Source: Actinernus sp. WN-2022 (Eukaryota; Cnidaria; Anthozoa; Actiniaria; Actinernidae). Taken from it: 64,000 nucleotides of DNA. A model generated the notes under the pieces. That model did not search any database, was not told the origin of the DNA, and saw nothing but the letters and a program-made list of their open reading frames with translations. The translations under genes were made by a program, and so were the position numbers. The DNA lies in contig JAOWCC010000019.1 in assembly GCA_030867875.1 (NCBI GenBank), forward strand, positions 78,272,861-78,336,860. Direction: 5' to 3'. Positions 51,323 to 63,249 of the stretch are shown one piece after another (position 1 is the first letter of the stretch; each line of letters begins with the position of its first letter).

Positions 51323-51346
51323 CAGGGGCGTAGGGAGCTCCTGAAA

Positions 51347-51406
<60 letters not shown>

Positions 51407-51524
51407 GGGGTGGGGAGATGATTATTTCTGGGACATTTTCATTCTATGGGGGGCAAAATGATGAATTCTGGGACATTTTCATTGATCACTTCTGTCAATC
51501 TCTCTTCTAGACCCTACGCCACTG
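51323..51524. mobile_element. hAT-like MITE containing a poly-G tract
   Basis: Ends CAGGGGCGTAGGG and CCCTACGCCACTG form hAT-type terminal repeats. The 8-base flanks (CAACCAAG and CATCCTAG) agree at 6 of 8 positions, as expected for an old 8-base target duplication. The interior holds 56 uninterrupted G (51350-51405) and a doublet of CTGGGACATTTTCATT. Confidence 0.72.
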
Positions 51525-52250
51525 CATCCTAGGAAAAATATATAGGGGGAAAAAACAGGCTTTTCATTCGACTAATCAGTTTAGAGAATGTGATTGAATA
51601 GTCAAATATGACTCATACTATATCCTGCATTAGACGATCGAATAATCAATTTTATTAAACGGATAATATAAGAATTTTGTAATAGTATGCGTGGCTGGTC
51701 AGCCGCATACAAAATGAACTCTTTTTGTGTGGAAAGATAATGAAAAAACGTTGTTGGTCGCCTGCTGTTTGTATATTTGTAAATAATAACTGGTCAGTTA
51801 CTCTCGCGATAAAACCTTGAAATAGTTAGAGACTAATTTTAACCCCTTAGGCGGCATGTGAACTAAGGAGTTCGAACTCAGAATCACCTATAGCGATGTT
51901 TCGTATTGATAAACATTAGAATTGTTATTCTAATGTACCAACCATGATTTCAAAAGGCCGCTTTGTGTCTGGAACCGATGGATCTTTGGTTGGTACATTA
52001 ATGACAATGGATGACGTGGCAGTGAACATCGCTATACAACTTGGACCCCGAATATGAGCCCTTATAAGTAATAATATATAATGAGCCATTTAGTCTCAAG
52101 AAACTGATTTCTACATACATTTGTCAAACTAGTTTCCAGTGTCTGTGAAACTATCCTTTTTTCTATTTCTAAGATTTATAGCCAAATCGAACGTTCAATT
52201 TAACTGTAACAGTTCGCGTTTTATCATATCCAAATAAAGTAGCTCCGGTA
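51525..52250. repeat. Intergenic, with a short TIR element at about 51889-52036
   Basis: TATAGCGATGTT and AACATCGCTATA bracket about 148 bases, with a second inner inverted pair (TAATGTACCAACCA and TGGTTGGTACATTA). Nothing else is recognised. Confidence 0.65.
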
Positions 52251-52259
52251 AACATACTT

Positions 52260-52835
52260 AACATTTTTCAACAAACTAAAGAAATACATCGGTATCGAAC
52301 CAGATCTTCAACAAATGAATGCTATTACATTAAGTATTCTAGAACTGAAAAACAGAAATCTTCATTTTCACGAATAGGACCTCAAATCTGGAATGGACTG
52401 CCTTCTTCTGTAAAATTTATAATAAAAAAATTTAAGCGAAAAATAAAGACCATACTTTTTGATATACTTGCACATGAAGATGATTATATTGAAGTCTCTC
52501 AAATATTGCCAATATCCGTAAAAACTAGATATAGCTCATTATACTTTATTATATAGTCCCTTATTATCATTAATTATTTTTATAAACGCTCCATAGATTC
52601 ATAAAGATAAATACTGTCACTCATCTTGTACACAAAAAAAATATTATTAACAGTTACCACTCCAATTTATACTATGCAGATAAGCTTCTGTTAGTTAGTT
52701 TTATAATGTATTATTTAATTATCTTTCCCCTGCCCCCGCCTCGAATAGTATTGCTTTTGCTAATTTGCGGGTTGGCAAGTATCTTAATTCTTGTAAGTGT
52801 TTCTTTCATAATAAATTGTTGTTGTTGTTGTAAAG
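52260..52835 (+). pseudogene. LINE 3' end fragment with (TTG)n tail
   Basis: It encodes S-F-S-R-I-G-P-Q-I-W-N-G-L-P-S-S-V-K, the C-terminal pattern that corresponds to W-Q-E-L-P-S-H-L-K in the full LINE. It ends AATAAATTGTTGTTGTTGTTGT, the same tail type. It is truncated at the 5' end. Confidence 0.8.
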
Positions 52836-53162
52836 TTGACATTTCATGGTCTTTATTGTGTTATTTTCGTCAGCAAATAAAAGCATGGTTAACTCGGGCG
52901 GTTGCAATTTTCACGGCTGGGTAAAATTGGACCACAAATCTGCTGCGCATGTGCAATAGCGTGAATGATTGTCACGGTGTGTTGAAATTGAAGCAATAAA
53001 ATATTCTTACTCAAATTCTGGCTATATTTCTTTGAAAAACTACGGGTTTGGGAATTACTCACAGCAGATAACGTCACTTGGGAATTCCAGGCCAACAATA
53101 TTTTATGATGACGATACTTAGGGTGCGTTTCATTGGCCGTGTTCCCGAATTGCTGACTTGCA

Positions 53163-53521
53163 ATCAATCCCAAGAGATTTCAATAACAAAGCCGCGGCGG
53201 CCATGTCTGTGGAGCTAACAAGAGAAGCTAACGAGAAATATTTTGTTAACGTCCACCAACATGGCGGCGATGACGTAACGTGTAAGCCAGCAATTGCTGG
53301 TTTTCACTCAATCCCCAGATATTCAAATGACAAAGGGCATGGCGGCCATTTTGTTGTACCTAACAAAAGGAGCTAACGAAGAATGGCGTCACGTGCAAAC
53401 CAGCAATTGTTGGATTGCACGTGACGTCATCGCCGCCATCTTGGTTTATTTCATGGTTGATTCCTCGAACGATGAACCAACATGGCCGTCGCGGCTTTGT
53501 TATTTGAATCTCTGGGGATGG
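53163..53521. mobile_element. TIR element with ATGGC-rich arms
   Basis: TCAATCCCAAGAGATTTCAA at the left and the inverted TTGAATCTCTGGGGATGG at the right; the arms continue with AACAAAGCCGCG-CGGCCATG. Inside are an inner repeat (CAGCAATTGCTGG / CCAGCAATTGTTGG) and TGACGTCAT and GCCGCCATCTTGG sites. The right end abuts the 127-bp satellite. Confidence 0.75.
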
Positions 53522-55135
53522 AATAGTCTCTGGAAATCACTGGTTCAGGCACATTTTACACTGTAAGCTACAAACACTTGCTGACATATGATATTCAGGA
53601 TACAATAGGATGCATTCTATTGACCGTATTCCAGAATAAAATAGATGGAATAGTCTCTGGAAATCACTGGTTCAGGAACATTTGACACTGTATTAGCTAC
53701 AAACACTTGCTGACATATGATATTCAGGATACAATAGGATGCATTCTATTGACCGTATTCCAGAATAAAATAGATGGAATAGTCTCTGGAAATCACTGGT
53801 TCAGGCACATTTTACACTGTAAGCTACAAACACTTGCTGACATATGATATTCAGGATACAATAGGATGCATTCTATTGACCGTATTCCAGAATAAAATAG
53901 ATGGAATAGTCTCTGGAAATCACTGGTTCAGGCACATTTTACACTGTAAGCTACAAACACTTGCTGACATATGATATTCAGGATACAATAGGATGCATTC
54001 TATTGACCGTATTCCAGAATAAAATACATGGAATAGTCTCTGGAAATCACTGGTTCAGGCACATTTTACACTGTAAGCTACAAACACTTGCTGACATATG
54101 ATATTCAGGATACAATAGGATGCATTCTATTGACCGTATTCCAGAATAAAATAGATGGAATAGTCTCTGGAAATCACTGGTTCAGGCACATTTTACACTG
54201 TAAGCTACAAACACTTGCTGACATATGATATTCAGGATACAATAGGATGCATTCTATTGACCGTATTCCAGAATAAAATAGATGGAATAGTCTCTGGAAA
54301 TCACTGGTTCAGGCACATTTTACACTGTAAGCTACAAACACTTGCTGACATATGATATTCAGGATACAATAGGATGCATTCTATTGACCGTATTTCAGAA
54401 TAAAATAGATGGATTAGTCTCTGGAAATCACTGGTTCAGGCACATTTTGCATTGTAAGATACACACGCTCGCTGCCATATGATATTCGGGATACAATAGG
54501 ATGCATTCTATTGACCGTATTCCAGAATAAAATAGATGGAATAGTCTCTGGAAATCACTGGTTCAGGCACATTTTACACTGTAAGCTACAAACACTTGCT
54601 GACATATGATATTCAGGATACAATAGGATGCATTCTATTGACCGTATTCCAGAATAAAATAGATGGAATAGTCTCTGGAAATCACTGGTTCAGGCACATT
54701 TTACACTGTAAGCTACAAACACTTGCTGACATATGATATTCAGGATACAATAGGATGCATTCTATTGACCGTATTCCAGAATAAAATACATGGAATAGTC
54801 TCTGGAAATCACTGGTTCAGGCACATTTTACACTGTAAGCTTCAAACACTTGCTGACATATGATATTCAGGATACAATAGGATGCATTCTATTGACCGTA
54901 TTCCAGAATAAAATAGATGGAATAGTCTCTGGAAATCACTGGTTCAGGCACATTTTACACTGTAAGCTACAAACACTTGCTGACATATGATATTCAGGAT
55001 ACAATAGGATGCATTCTATTGACCGTATTTCAGAATAAAATAGATGGATTAGTCTCTGGAAATCACTGGTTCAGGCACATTTTGCATTGTAAGATACACA
55101 CGCTCGCTGCCATATGATATTCGGGATACATTTAG
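53517..55135. repeat. 127-bp satellite array (about 13 copies)
   Basis: The unit runs GGAATAGTCTCTGGAAATCA … CCGTATTCCAGAATAAAATA(G/C)AT. Starts are spaced 127 bases (53521, 53648, then 129 once, then 127 again). Most copies are nearly identical. A distinct variant (GGATTAGTCTC…TTTTGCATTGTAAGATACAC) occurs near 54411 and again near 55046, five units apart. Confidence 0.95.
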
Positions 55136-55980
55136 TATTCCAGTGGTTAAACAATCTCGGTATAAGCGATTTATGGAACGGACCCGTACAAATGGTAAAC
55201 GAAGTGCCCGGACAGCATAAGATACAACCGCATCGTGACATTAACGCGATCCGGTGATGTTTCTGCTCATTAGCTACGATTACATTACCCTAGATAAAGT
55301 CGTTTACCCAGTAAAACTGGCCCCAATAAAATCCACCTGGGGTTTGAATTTACCTGGGTACAGCGGTTACACGAAGACCGTTGAATATAACGCCCCAGTA
55401 ACTTTGTGGCGCGAAGGCCTATTGTACTGTCAGATCCTCGAAATTTCATTGGCTGAAATATCTGGGGTCGGCAGCGACCCCTAAGACCTATCTGGGGTGC
55501 TATCAAGGGAAAGTTCCATTGTTCTTTCTTTCGTAACTATGGAAATATACCTAAGTATGTTTTCTCTTGGGGAAATCGGTTAAACACGGAAACACGAATT
55601 TACCCGGGTAAATTTCCAATATACCTAGTAAAACTGGTCTAGTGTAACCGCAGCTAATGTATGTTTGACAGTTTTAACCTCGTTATCCAATTTAGACAAA
55701 TTAGATCAAAGTGCAACCAATTTAGAGCGATTTAGAGCAAAGGACTTTTGCCGACATAAAAACAAAACAATTTAGAGCAAAGAGGGCCGCCAAGCAGGCT
55801 TTGCCGTTGGCTGGCTCTATAGAAACGGAGGTGTTCATACCTCTTGAAAAAACAATTTAGAACAAAGAGAAATGGACCCCCTCCCTTTGTCTTAGAGAAA
55901 TAACCCCCTATTATGTATAGTATAAACAAACAAAAATAACTAACTGACAAACTAACTAAGTAAATATATAAATAAATATA
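55136..55980. other. Unrecognised intergenic sequence
   Basis: Two related AGTAAAACTGG segments (55311, 55627) and AACAATTTAGAGCAAAG doublets (about 55720-55870). No gene is seen. Confidence 0.5.
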
Positions 55981-55984
55981 CATA

Positions 55985-56270
55985 TGTACTGTGTTAAAAA
56001 TTCTTAATGAAAAGCCTTGTTAAATAAGTATGTCTTGAGTCGGTTCTTAAATGAGTCGATGGAGGAAGACCGCCGTACATCGAGAGGAAGATTGTTCCAA
56101 AGGATGGGTCCCGCCTCTGCAAAGGCCTTATCACCCAGTGTATTGCGGGTAGTCGAAGGAATGAGTAGCAGATCGTAATAATTGGATCTCAGACTATAGC
56201 GCCCCACAGGCCTTGGCTTTAGGAGCTCACGGATGTAACCAGGTGCTTTTCCGTCCAGAACCTTGTATAC
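55985..56270 (-). pseudogene. LINE C-terminal fragment
   Basis: The minus strand encodes P-G-Y-I-R-E-L-L-K-P, then Y-S-L-R-S-N-Y-Y, T-L-G-D-K-A-F-A-E-A-G-P, L-W-N-N-L-P-L-D-V-R and F-K-N-R-L-K-T-Y-L-F. These are the typical last about 90 residues of CR1/L2-like ORF2. Confidence 0.85.
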
Positions 56271-56309
56271 AATATATACAATGAATATAAGTGTGCCAAT
56301 ATCAGCTAT

Positions 56310-56800
56310 TGCCAGAGCTTCTCTATAATTACAAGATTCCTTAGACTTTGCCGTTTGTGCAGCGACGAATCTGACTTTAACTCAAAGTCTGAAGAGATGC
56401 ACCAGTTCTTTGTCGAGCGTGTTGTATAACAAGTGCATTGGGCCGCGCCCGCGACATTGACAGAGAATCGGCTCTACTGCAGTCCGAACCGAAGACTGAA
56501 TTCCGTTTCCGTTAATTTACCGTCCATCAAATCTCTCTATCAAGAAAATCATCCAGAAGAACTTCAAGATTTTACAGGATGATTTTACCCTTATTTTTGC
56601 ACAGCCACCACTTATCTCTCTAAAGCGAGACAAGAACCCAGTTCGGGATTCCCTGGTCAAGGGTCCGCCACTACGGCCCGATCTTCAACCAAAACTTTAA
56701 ATGCCCCAGGGAACGATGTAACACAGGTGTTTTCACTAAAACTGCCACACTCATTTCAGGACCCAAAGGCTCTCTTAAATTGCAAGTAGCGCCATAAAAC
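56310..56800 (+). pseudogene. Penelope-like element fragment (C-terminal RT region)
   Basis: With frameshifts, the + strand encodes H-Q-F-F-V-E-R, then N-L-P-S-I-K-S-L-Y-Q and the L-I-S-L-K-R-D-K-N region. I know this order from the stretch between reverse transcriptase and GIY-YIG domain in Penelope-like elements. It continues after an interruption at about 57788. Confidence 0.6.
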
Positions 56801-56977
56801 AACAATCATGAACTCTTTTTGCCCCAAGGCCGATTCTATTTCTGATATACTTCAGTTGTCTAACTTAGTTTTCTTTGAGAGGCAGGAGCAGAAATTAAAC
56901 TAGAATAAACGCTACCCGAATTGCGGGATTGATTCATCTTGTGATGTCACAATGAAAACCTATGGGATTTTATTGTA

Positions 56978-57526
56978 CAGTGGAACCTCGATTTAACGAA
57001 CCTCTATATAACGAAGTCCTCGGAAAAACGAACGATATTCTTCAGCCCGTCAAAATTACAAGTAAAATGTATGTAACAGAACCTCGATATAACGAACCAT
57101 GATATAACGAAATCCTCGTTATAACGAACACAATCCGGCAGCCCAAACGTAAAATTTACCCCGATATAACGAATAAATGTCAACACGCGACAAAAGATGA
57201 ATGCGGAACAGACCAACAGCGATGAAAATCCTTTAATCCTGTAACAAGAGAACAACCTCCCAGTCAACAGTTCATTAGATGTGTATATACAGTACAGACA
57301 CTGGCACTATCAAGACATCTACAGATCCACTTTATCCTCTTTGTCTCTTATTAGTTCTATTTCGTTACTTCGTCACAAAACAATTATTAACTATACCTCG
57401 ATATAACGAACATTTTTTTTTTTTTTTGCAAATTCGTTATAACGAGGTTTTCGATTTAACGAACCCTCGATATAACGAACCAATTTCCCCAGTCCCTTGG
57501 CACTTCGTTAAATCGAGGTTCCACTG
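56978..57526. mobile_element. Tigger/pogo-like MITE
   Basis: Ends CAGTGGAACCTCGATTTAAC and the inverted GTTAAATCGAGGTTCCACTG, with TA before the left end. TCGATATAACGAA-type units recur through the element. CAGT…ACTG termini and TA target sites fit the pogo/Tigger branch of the Tc1/mariner group. No transposase is seen. Confidence 0.8.
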
Positions 57527-57784
57527 CAGTAGTTTTCTCTAGGGAGGGAGTTGATTCATCTTATGACGTCACAGGGTCCACGAAAAGTAACCAAAATTAG
57601 GGATTAAATGCCAGAAATGTTACAAAATTTGTAATATTAATACCTTTTTGTGAGAAACAAACACAATAGTATATATATATATATATTTTTGACATGATAC
57701 TTGCACTTTAACTGAGTTACTGACCATTTTGACTGTACTGTAGCAATGTTATTTATTGTATCACCTGCACACTTTGTAACAAAC

Positions 57785-57990
57785 TTTCATCGGAGAAATA
57801 GAGCGAAGATTAGGAGATCGATTCCGCGAACACTTGCTAGATGTTAGAACTAACAGCAAGGATCTCGCCAAACCAGTAGCTCGCCACTTTTTAAAATCTT
57901 CCTGACCATTCTATTAGTCACATCACTATATGCGGCATTTCTCTTCATCAAGGTACTACCGAGACCCGTAAACACAAAGAACATAACTAG
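57785..57990 (+). pseudogene. Penelope-like GIY-YIG endonuclease fragment
   Basis: It encodes F-I-G-E-I-E-R-R-L-G-D-R-F-R-E-H-L, then V-R-T-N-S-K-D and P-V-A-R-H-F. It matches the Penelope GIY-YIG core (Y-I-G-E-T-x-R-R-L … R-x-x-E-H-L). The first Tyr is Phe here, and stops follow, so it is dead. Confidence 0.75.
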
Positions 57991-58324
57991 GCATTTTCGA
58001 TTCATTTCATTTCATAATTCGTGTATTCATTCATACTTAGATCAGCATATTTCATTACTTTATTAATCGAAACTCTTTATTGTATTGCGGCTATTAGCAT
58101 TTCAATTGTTGGTGCAATTTCCTTTGATCCTTGATCCGAATACATGTTTCCTCAGCGGTAATCATGCACACAACACTACATAAACCGTTTCCCCACCCAC
58201 AATTCCCTCTTTTGCTCTGACGAATGTCTAGCGCTCGAAACGTCAGTTTAAAGAAGTTAGACTGTTCTTTGTCCCATATAATATACAAAGCAGGGGTGGT
58301 ATCCCCAGCTCCTGTTTATGAGTC

Positions 58325-58415
58325 TGTTTGAAATAATTTATAATTAGGTAACTCAGTTGATCTTTCGTTCAGCTTAATTTCTGTTATTGCAATAATTTCC
58401 GGTTTTACTGTGAAG
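58325..58415 (-). pseudogene. LINE endonuclease fragment
   Basis: The minus strand reads T-V-K-P-E-I-I-A-I-T-E-I-K-L-N-E, the endonuclease block carrying the catalytic Glu. It lies directly beside the 55-bp satellite. Confidence 0.75.
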
Positions 58416-59275
58416 GAATATAATCAATCTTCTAAGAGCTAATGTAAAGTTAGTGTATTTTACTGTGAAGGAATATATTTAATCTTCTAAGAGCTAGTGT
58501 AAAGTTAGTGTATTTTACTGTGAAGGAATATATTTAATCTTCTAAGAGCTAGTGTAAAGTTAGTGTATTTTACTGTGAAGGAATATATTTAATCTTCTAA
58601 GAGCTAGTGTAAAGTTAGTGTATTTTACTGTGAAGGAATATATTTAATCTTCTAAGAGCTAGTGTAAAGTTAGTGTATTTTACTGTGAAGGAATATATTT
58701 AATCTTCTAAGAGCTAGTGTAAAGTTAGTGTATTTTACTGTGAAGGAATATATTTAATCTTCTAAGAGCTAGTGTAAAGTTAGTGTATTTTACTGTGAAG
58801 GAATATATTTAATCTTCTAAGAGCTAGTGTAAAGTTAGTGTATTTTACTGTGAAGGAATATATTTAATCTTCTAAGAGCTAGTGTAAAGTTAGTGTATTT
58901 TACTGTGAAGGAATATATTTAATCTTCTAAGAGCTAGTGTAAAGTTAGTGTATTTTACTGTGAAGGAATATATTTAATCTTCTAAGAGCTAGTGTAAAGT
59001 TAGTGTATTTTACTGTGAAGGAATATATTTAATCTTCTAAGAGCTAGTGTAAAGTTAGTGTATTTTACTGTGAAGGAATATATTTAATCTTCTAAGAGCT
59101 AATGTAAAGTTAGTGTATTTTACTGTGAAGGAATATAATTAATCTTCTAAGAGCTAATGTAAAGTTAGTGTATTTTACTGTGAAGGAATATAATCAATCT
59201 TCTAAGAGCTAGTGTAAAGTTAGTGTATTTTACTGTGAAGGAATATATTTAATCTTCTAAGAGCTAGTGTAACGT
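58410..59275. repeat. 55-bp satellite array (about 15 copies)
   Basis: The unit runs AAAGTTAGTGTATTTTACTG … CTAAGAGCTAGTGT, 55 bases, very uniform in the centre, with variant units (TAATC/TAATT, AATGT) at both edges. The first unit is continuous with the LINE endonuclease fragment. Confidence 0.95.
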
Positions 59276-59403
59276 TCTTAGATATGCTTCGCATGTATTC
59301 ATGTTACTAACCCTCCCCAGTCCGTCTCACATTCACAAGGGATCAATCTCGGTTTCTGGGTAACCCCACCCCCACCCCCACACTTCACCCTAACCTTTAA
59401 TGG

Positions 59404-61458
59404 TTAATCATTAATAGAACGATGTGGATCGCCGCATTTTACTTCAACGCCTCAACAATAAGGTTGGAATATCTGGGAAGGCACTAGACTGGTTTGGGCC
59501 ATATTTATCAAATAGAAGCCAGCGAGTATTAATACAAGGCACCTTATCTGATGAATTCGCCCTTGACTGCGGTGTACCTCAGTTCATGTCTTGGCCCATT
59601 GCTATTTGTCATATACGCATCCAAATTGTTTGAGGTCATAGATCATCATCTTCCTGACGCGCACTGCTATGCGGAGGATACCCAACTGGTTTAAACCTGG
59701 GAGCAGCACCACCCAGGATGTAGCTCTGAGGGCCATGGAAAGCTGCATTCAGGACATTAGACAATGGATGGTGCAGGATAGGTTAATGATAAATGATGAT
59801 AAAACTGAGTTTTTATTAATAGGTACCAGACAGCAGCTTAGTAAACTTGATACGTGCCACATTACTGTTGGTGATATTGAAATAACTCCCGTCACAAATG
59901 CTCGAAATCTTGGAGCTTGGTTTGATTCCAAGCTTTGTATGACAACCCATATTAATAAGACCTGAGCGCTGCCTTCTTTCACTTACACAATATCAGGCGT
60001 ATAAAAAAGTACTTATCTCGTGACAGTCTACTCACATTAGTTCATGCTTTTAAAGGGATACCCGAGTGAAAAACACATTGGGGCTCAAAAGAATCTTCAA
60101 CATGTTCTTTGTTCAGAAAATGTATTAAAATTTGATCAAACGTTTTTAGTATTGAGAACGAGCACCTCAAAGTTGGCTCCGCGAAGACATGGGCGCCGCC
60201 ATCTTTGTTTGCATTTACGGAAGTGACGTCACTTCGTCCCACCAGCGTATCGCGGCTACTTGTCTTTGTATGATTTTCACACGCTCGGAATTAAAGTGGA
60301 TATATTTTCATCGAGATTGCAGAGGAATTCTTACAGAAACCGGAATTATGATGAAGACGACATTATGAGAAAAGTTCAGAAGACTGGGAGGAGGAAGAAA
60401 AGCATTGGGAAGGCGAGAAATTATCAGACGAACAACAAGGTCTCGTAATAGCCATTTAATAACAGCAAAACAACATGGCTTAAAAGACTCGAGTGACTTC
60501 TGAATAAGTATAAGAACTACAATGTATGTGAGGTACAGTTAAGGCGTTTATCATCCTAAAAACACCTAATAAGTGAGAGAGTGAGAACGCTGGTGGGACG
60601 AAGTGACGTCACTTCCGTAAATGCAAACAAAGATGGCGGCGCCCATGTCTTCGTGGGGCCAACTTTGAGGTGCTCGTTCTTAATACTAAAAACCTTTGAT
60701 CAAATTTTAATACATTTTCTGAACAAAGAACATGTTGAAGATTCTTTTGAGCCCCAATGTGTTTTTCACTAGGGTATCCCTTTAATGCAAGGCGTCTTGA
60801 TTATTGTAATAGTTTATTGTATAATTTGCCAAAATCACACATTTCTAAATTACAAAGGGTACAGAAGGCAGCAGCAAGACTGATTGCAAATACAGCGAAA
60901 TATTCACATATTACTCCGGTGCTACAAGATCTGCACTGGTTACCAGTACAATCGCGTATTAATTTTAAGATCCTACTATTAACATTTAGGGTTATATATA
61001 GGCTATCGCCATCTTATATAAGCAATCTGATTGCAGTTAGACAAAAGTCTCACTACGCCCTGAGATCGCATGACAGTCTACTTCTGCAATACCAAAAGGG
61101 GAAATGCTACCTACGCTTGGGACAAGAGAATAGCTTGCCCACGCACATACGTGACATCGAATCACTTGGCGCTTTTAAACGCAGTATTAAGACCTATCTT
61201 GTTAGACTTGCTTTTAGTGATAATATTGATAATATGTAATTTTATACAATTAGGTAGTTTTATCCCGCTTTTAACTTTTGATCGATATAATTCACTTATT
61301 CATTCATCTATTTATTTATTTATTTATTTACAAGCCATGTTGTAAATCATTTTCCCCTAAGTTTTAAGTAGGTTTATTATAAGATATGTTGTAATGCGCT
61401 TTTGATCAGAAAATATAAATAGCGCTATATAAGTCAATAAATTATTATTATTATTATA
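59404..61458 (+). pseudogene. 5'-truncated LINE copy split by a TTAA element
   Basis: It encodes R-I-L-L-Q-R-L-N-N-K-V-G-I-S and D-W-F-G-P-Y-L-S-N-R-S-Q-R-V, then C-G-V-P-Q. A frameshift follows, then L-G-P-L-L-F-V-I and C-Y-A-E-D-T, where the catalytic Y-A-D-D has become Y-A-E-D. Then M-I-N-D-D-K-T-E-F-L-L and N-L-G-A-W-F-D-S. After the inserted element come R-R-L-D-Y-C-N-S-L-L-Y and L-Q-R-V-Q-K-A-A-A-R-L and the C-terminus to 61239. The 3' tail is (ATT)n at 61440-61456. Dead copy. Confidence 0.88.
60054..60781. mobile_element. 728-bp TTAA-flanked TIR element
   Basis: AGGGATACC at the left and GGTATCCCT at the right lie between TTAA at 60050-60053 and 60782-60785. The inverted arms are about 200 bases and contain GGCGCCGCCATCTTTG and GAAGTGACGTCACTTC. 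The interior has no transposase. Joining the LINE across one TTAA restores its frame, which confirms the boundaries. Confidence 0.9.
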
Positions 61459-61459
61459 A

Positions 61460-63180
61460 CGATGCATATCCAAGGGAGGGGTGGGTGGGTAGTTTCCAAG
61501 AAAGTGGGAAAGATTAAGCCTTAACAAGTGAGATGCGGAGTCCACGTGTAATTGTCTAAAAGTCAGATGTCGGCCTAATGATACTCGTGCAGACTCTTAC
61601 CTTCTACAGTTATCAGTTTCTGCGCTTGATTGGAGGTACACCGCGGTAGAGTATCGTACCACGCGTTCCACATTAGGGTTGAACAAAACGACAAAGAGTT
61701 ATGGATTCAAAACAGATATTGTGTCAAATGGACTAAAATTGCATATCACTCGACTTTTAATTTACAAACAACAACAACAACAATATATTTCACACAAGAT
61801 GGAAGTAGACTAAGAATATTACAGTTGAGTAGGTTGGTCCTGAATAAACCTTGGGGTTAGGTTTCAAGCGATAGATTTCAAGCGAAAATCGCACTTTTTA
61901 AAGTCCTTGCGCGCGAAAGTAGCGTAAAAATAACTGACCTCTGTCTGGTGTTTCTGTCTGTGGTCTTTGGGAAGAGACTGCTTTACAGTGCAAATCACAG
62001 GTATATTGGTTTTGTCATTAAATTATTCAAGTGGACACGGGTTGAAAATATCGCGCATGTGCACTCCTTGGACGTTTAATTGTCATTAGGGAGTTTAAGA
62101 AACCACGACGGCAACGTCTAGGACGACGATAAAACAATAGCCTTAATTACAAAATACGATAACTGCACGTGAAAATACACGCAGTCGCCTACATTTCAAC
62201 CGTTGTCTGCACATCGGGCAGAATCCTATTGTTCTTCGCGACATGTACTTACTGTTGAAGAATTAACCTAAAGCGGAATAATTATAATCTAACGCATGAG
62301 CAGTTCGCTTTACCGATACCTGATTGGTTGTTCATTAATCGTTATGGGAATACAAATGTCCCAAGGCTGATAAGGCACCCGTCAATCAATGCCAGAAATA
62401 ACGTGATGGCGCTAATTATTAACAATAGATGTCCTCTTCAATTGAACCGACTGTTCATTACGCCTGATCTTGAGCCAAAAGCCTATTCTGTCACTGAATG
62501 GTTTTCGAAAATATTTGGCGCGTAGTCAATTGTTTCACTGCTTACGAGAGTCATAACTGGGCAGTAATTTGACCGAACAATCCTTTTGCCATTTCATCGT
62601 TTCAGAAATATTTTGTTTTAGAGTACCAGTGCTCTTTATGTGTTTTTTTAAGTTCTACTTTCACTTTCCAACAGGATTTGCTTTGAATTCAACAGGCGAC
62701 GGCTTCACACGGCTGCTTAGATCTGAGTAAAGACGATTCGTTTCGTACTTTGCTAGTTTGACTTCTACAGCAAATAGAAACATAGAAACATCTCAGTTTA
62801 AAGCTGATGATATTCAAAATCCGCTTTGACATCAGTTTATGACGCGCCAGAGCTTTCTACGCTGTTCTGATAGTTTTCATTTTCACTTTTCAAACGCCGG
62901 TTCTCGGTCAGCGAATACAACAACTAGATTCTTTCTTTTGGTTGTTGACTTCTAGTGCGCACAGAAACACGAAAAAGGTCTCATTTTAAAGCTGAAGGTT
63001 TACAAAATCTGGTTGAACATTTGTTTATGATGCGCTATCGAGTTTTACGATGTTCTGTTAGTTTTTCGGCGCAGTCATTTTTCCAGCGCAAAAAGACACT
63101 TATCCAACTAAAATTACAATCACAAAGGCTCGTGTGACTCGTCAATTTCAATGCTTCATTAGCCGGCGTGCGCTCTATTG
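61460..63180. other. Intergenic: nothing gene-like
   Basis: A CAACAACAACAACAA tract at about 61768 and a one-sided GGGAGTTTAAGAAACCACGA segment at about 62092 that resembles a MITE end. No coding exon is supported. Confidence 0.45.
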
Positions 63181-63249
63181 TCTATATGGGAGGAGCTTAG
63201 AAGTCAAGAGATGCCTCGCGGGAATTCTGAAAATCCAAATTTGGCAAGC

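Noticed and set aside
58410..59275. Regular 55-bp direct repeats as a CRISPR array
   Set aside because: Units are contiguous with no unique spacers, and the DNA is clearly eukaryotic.
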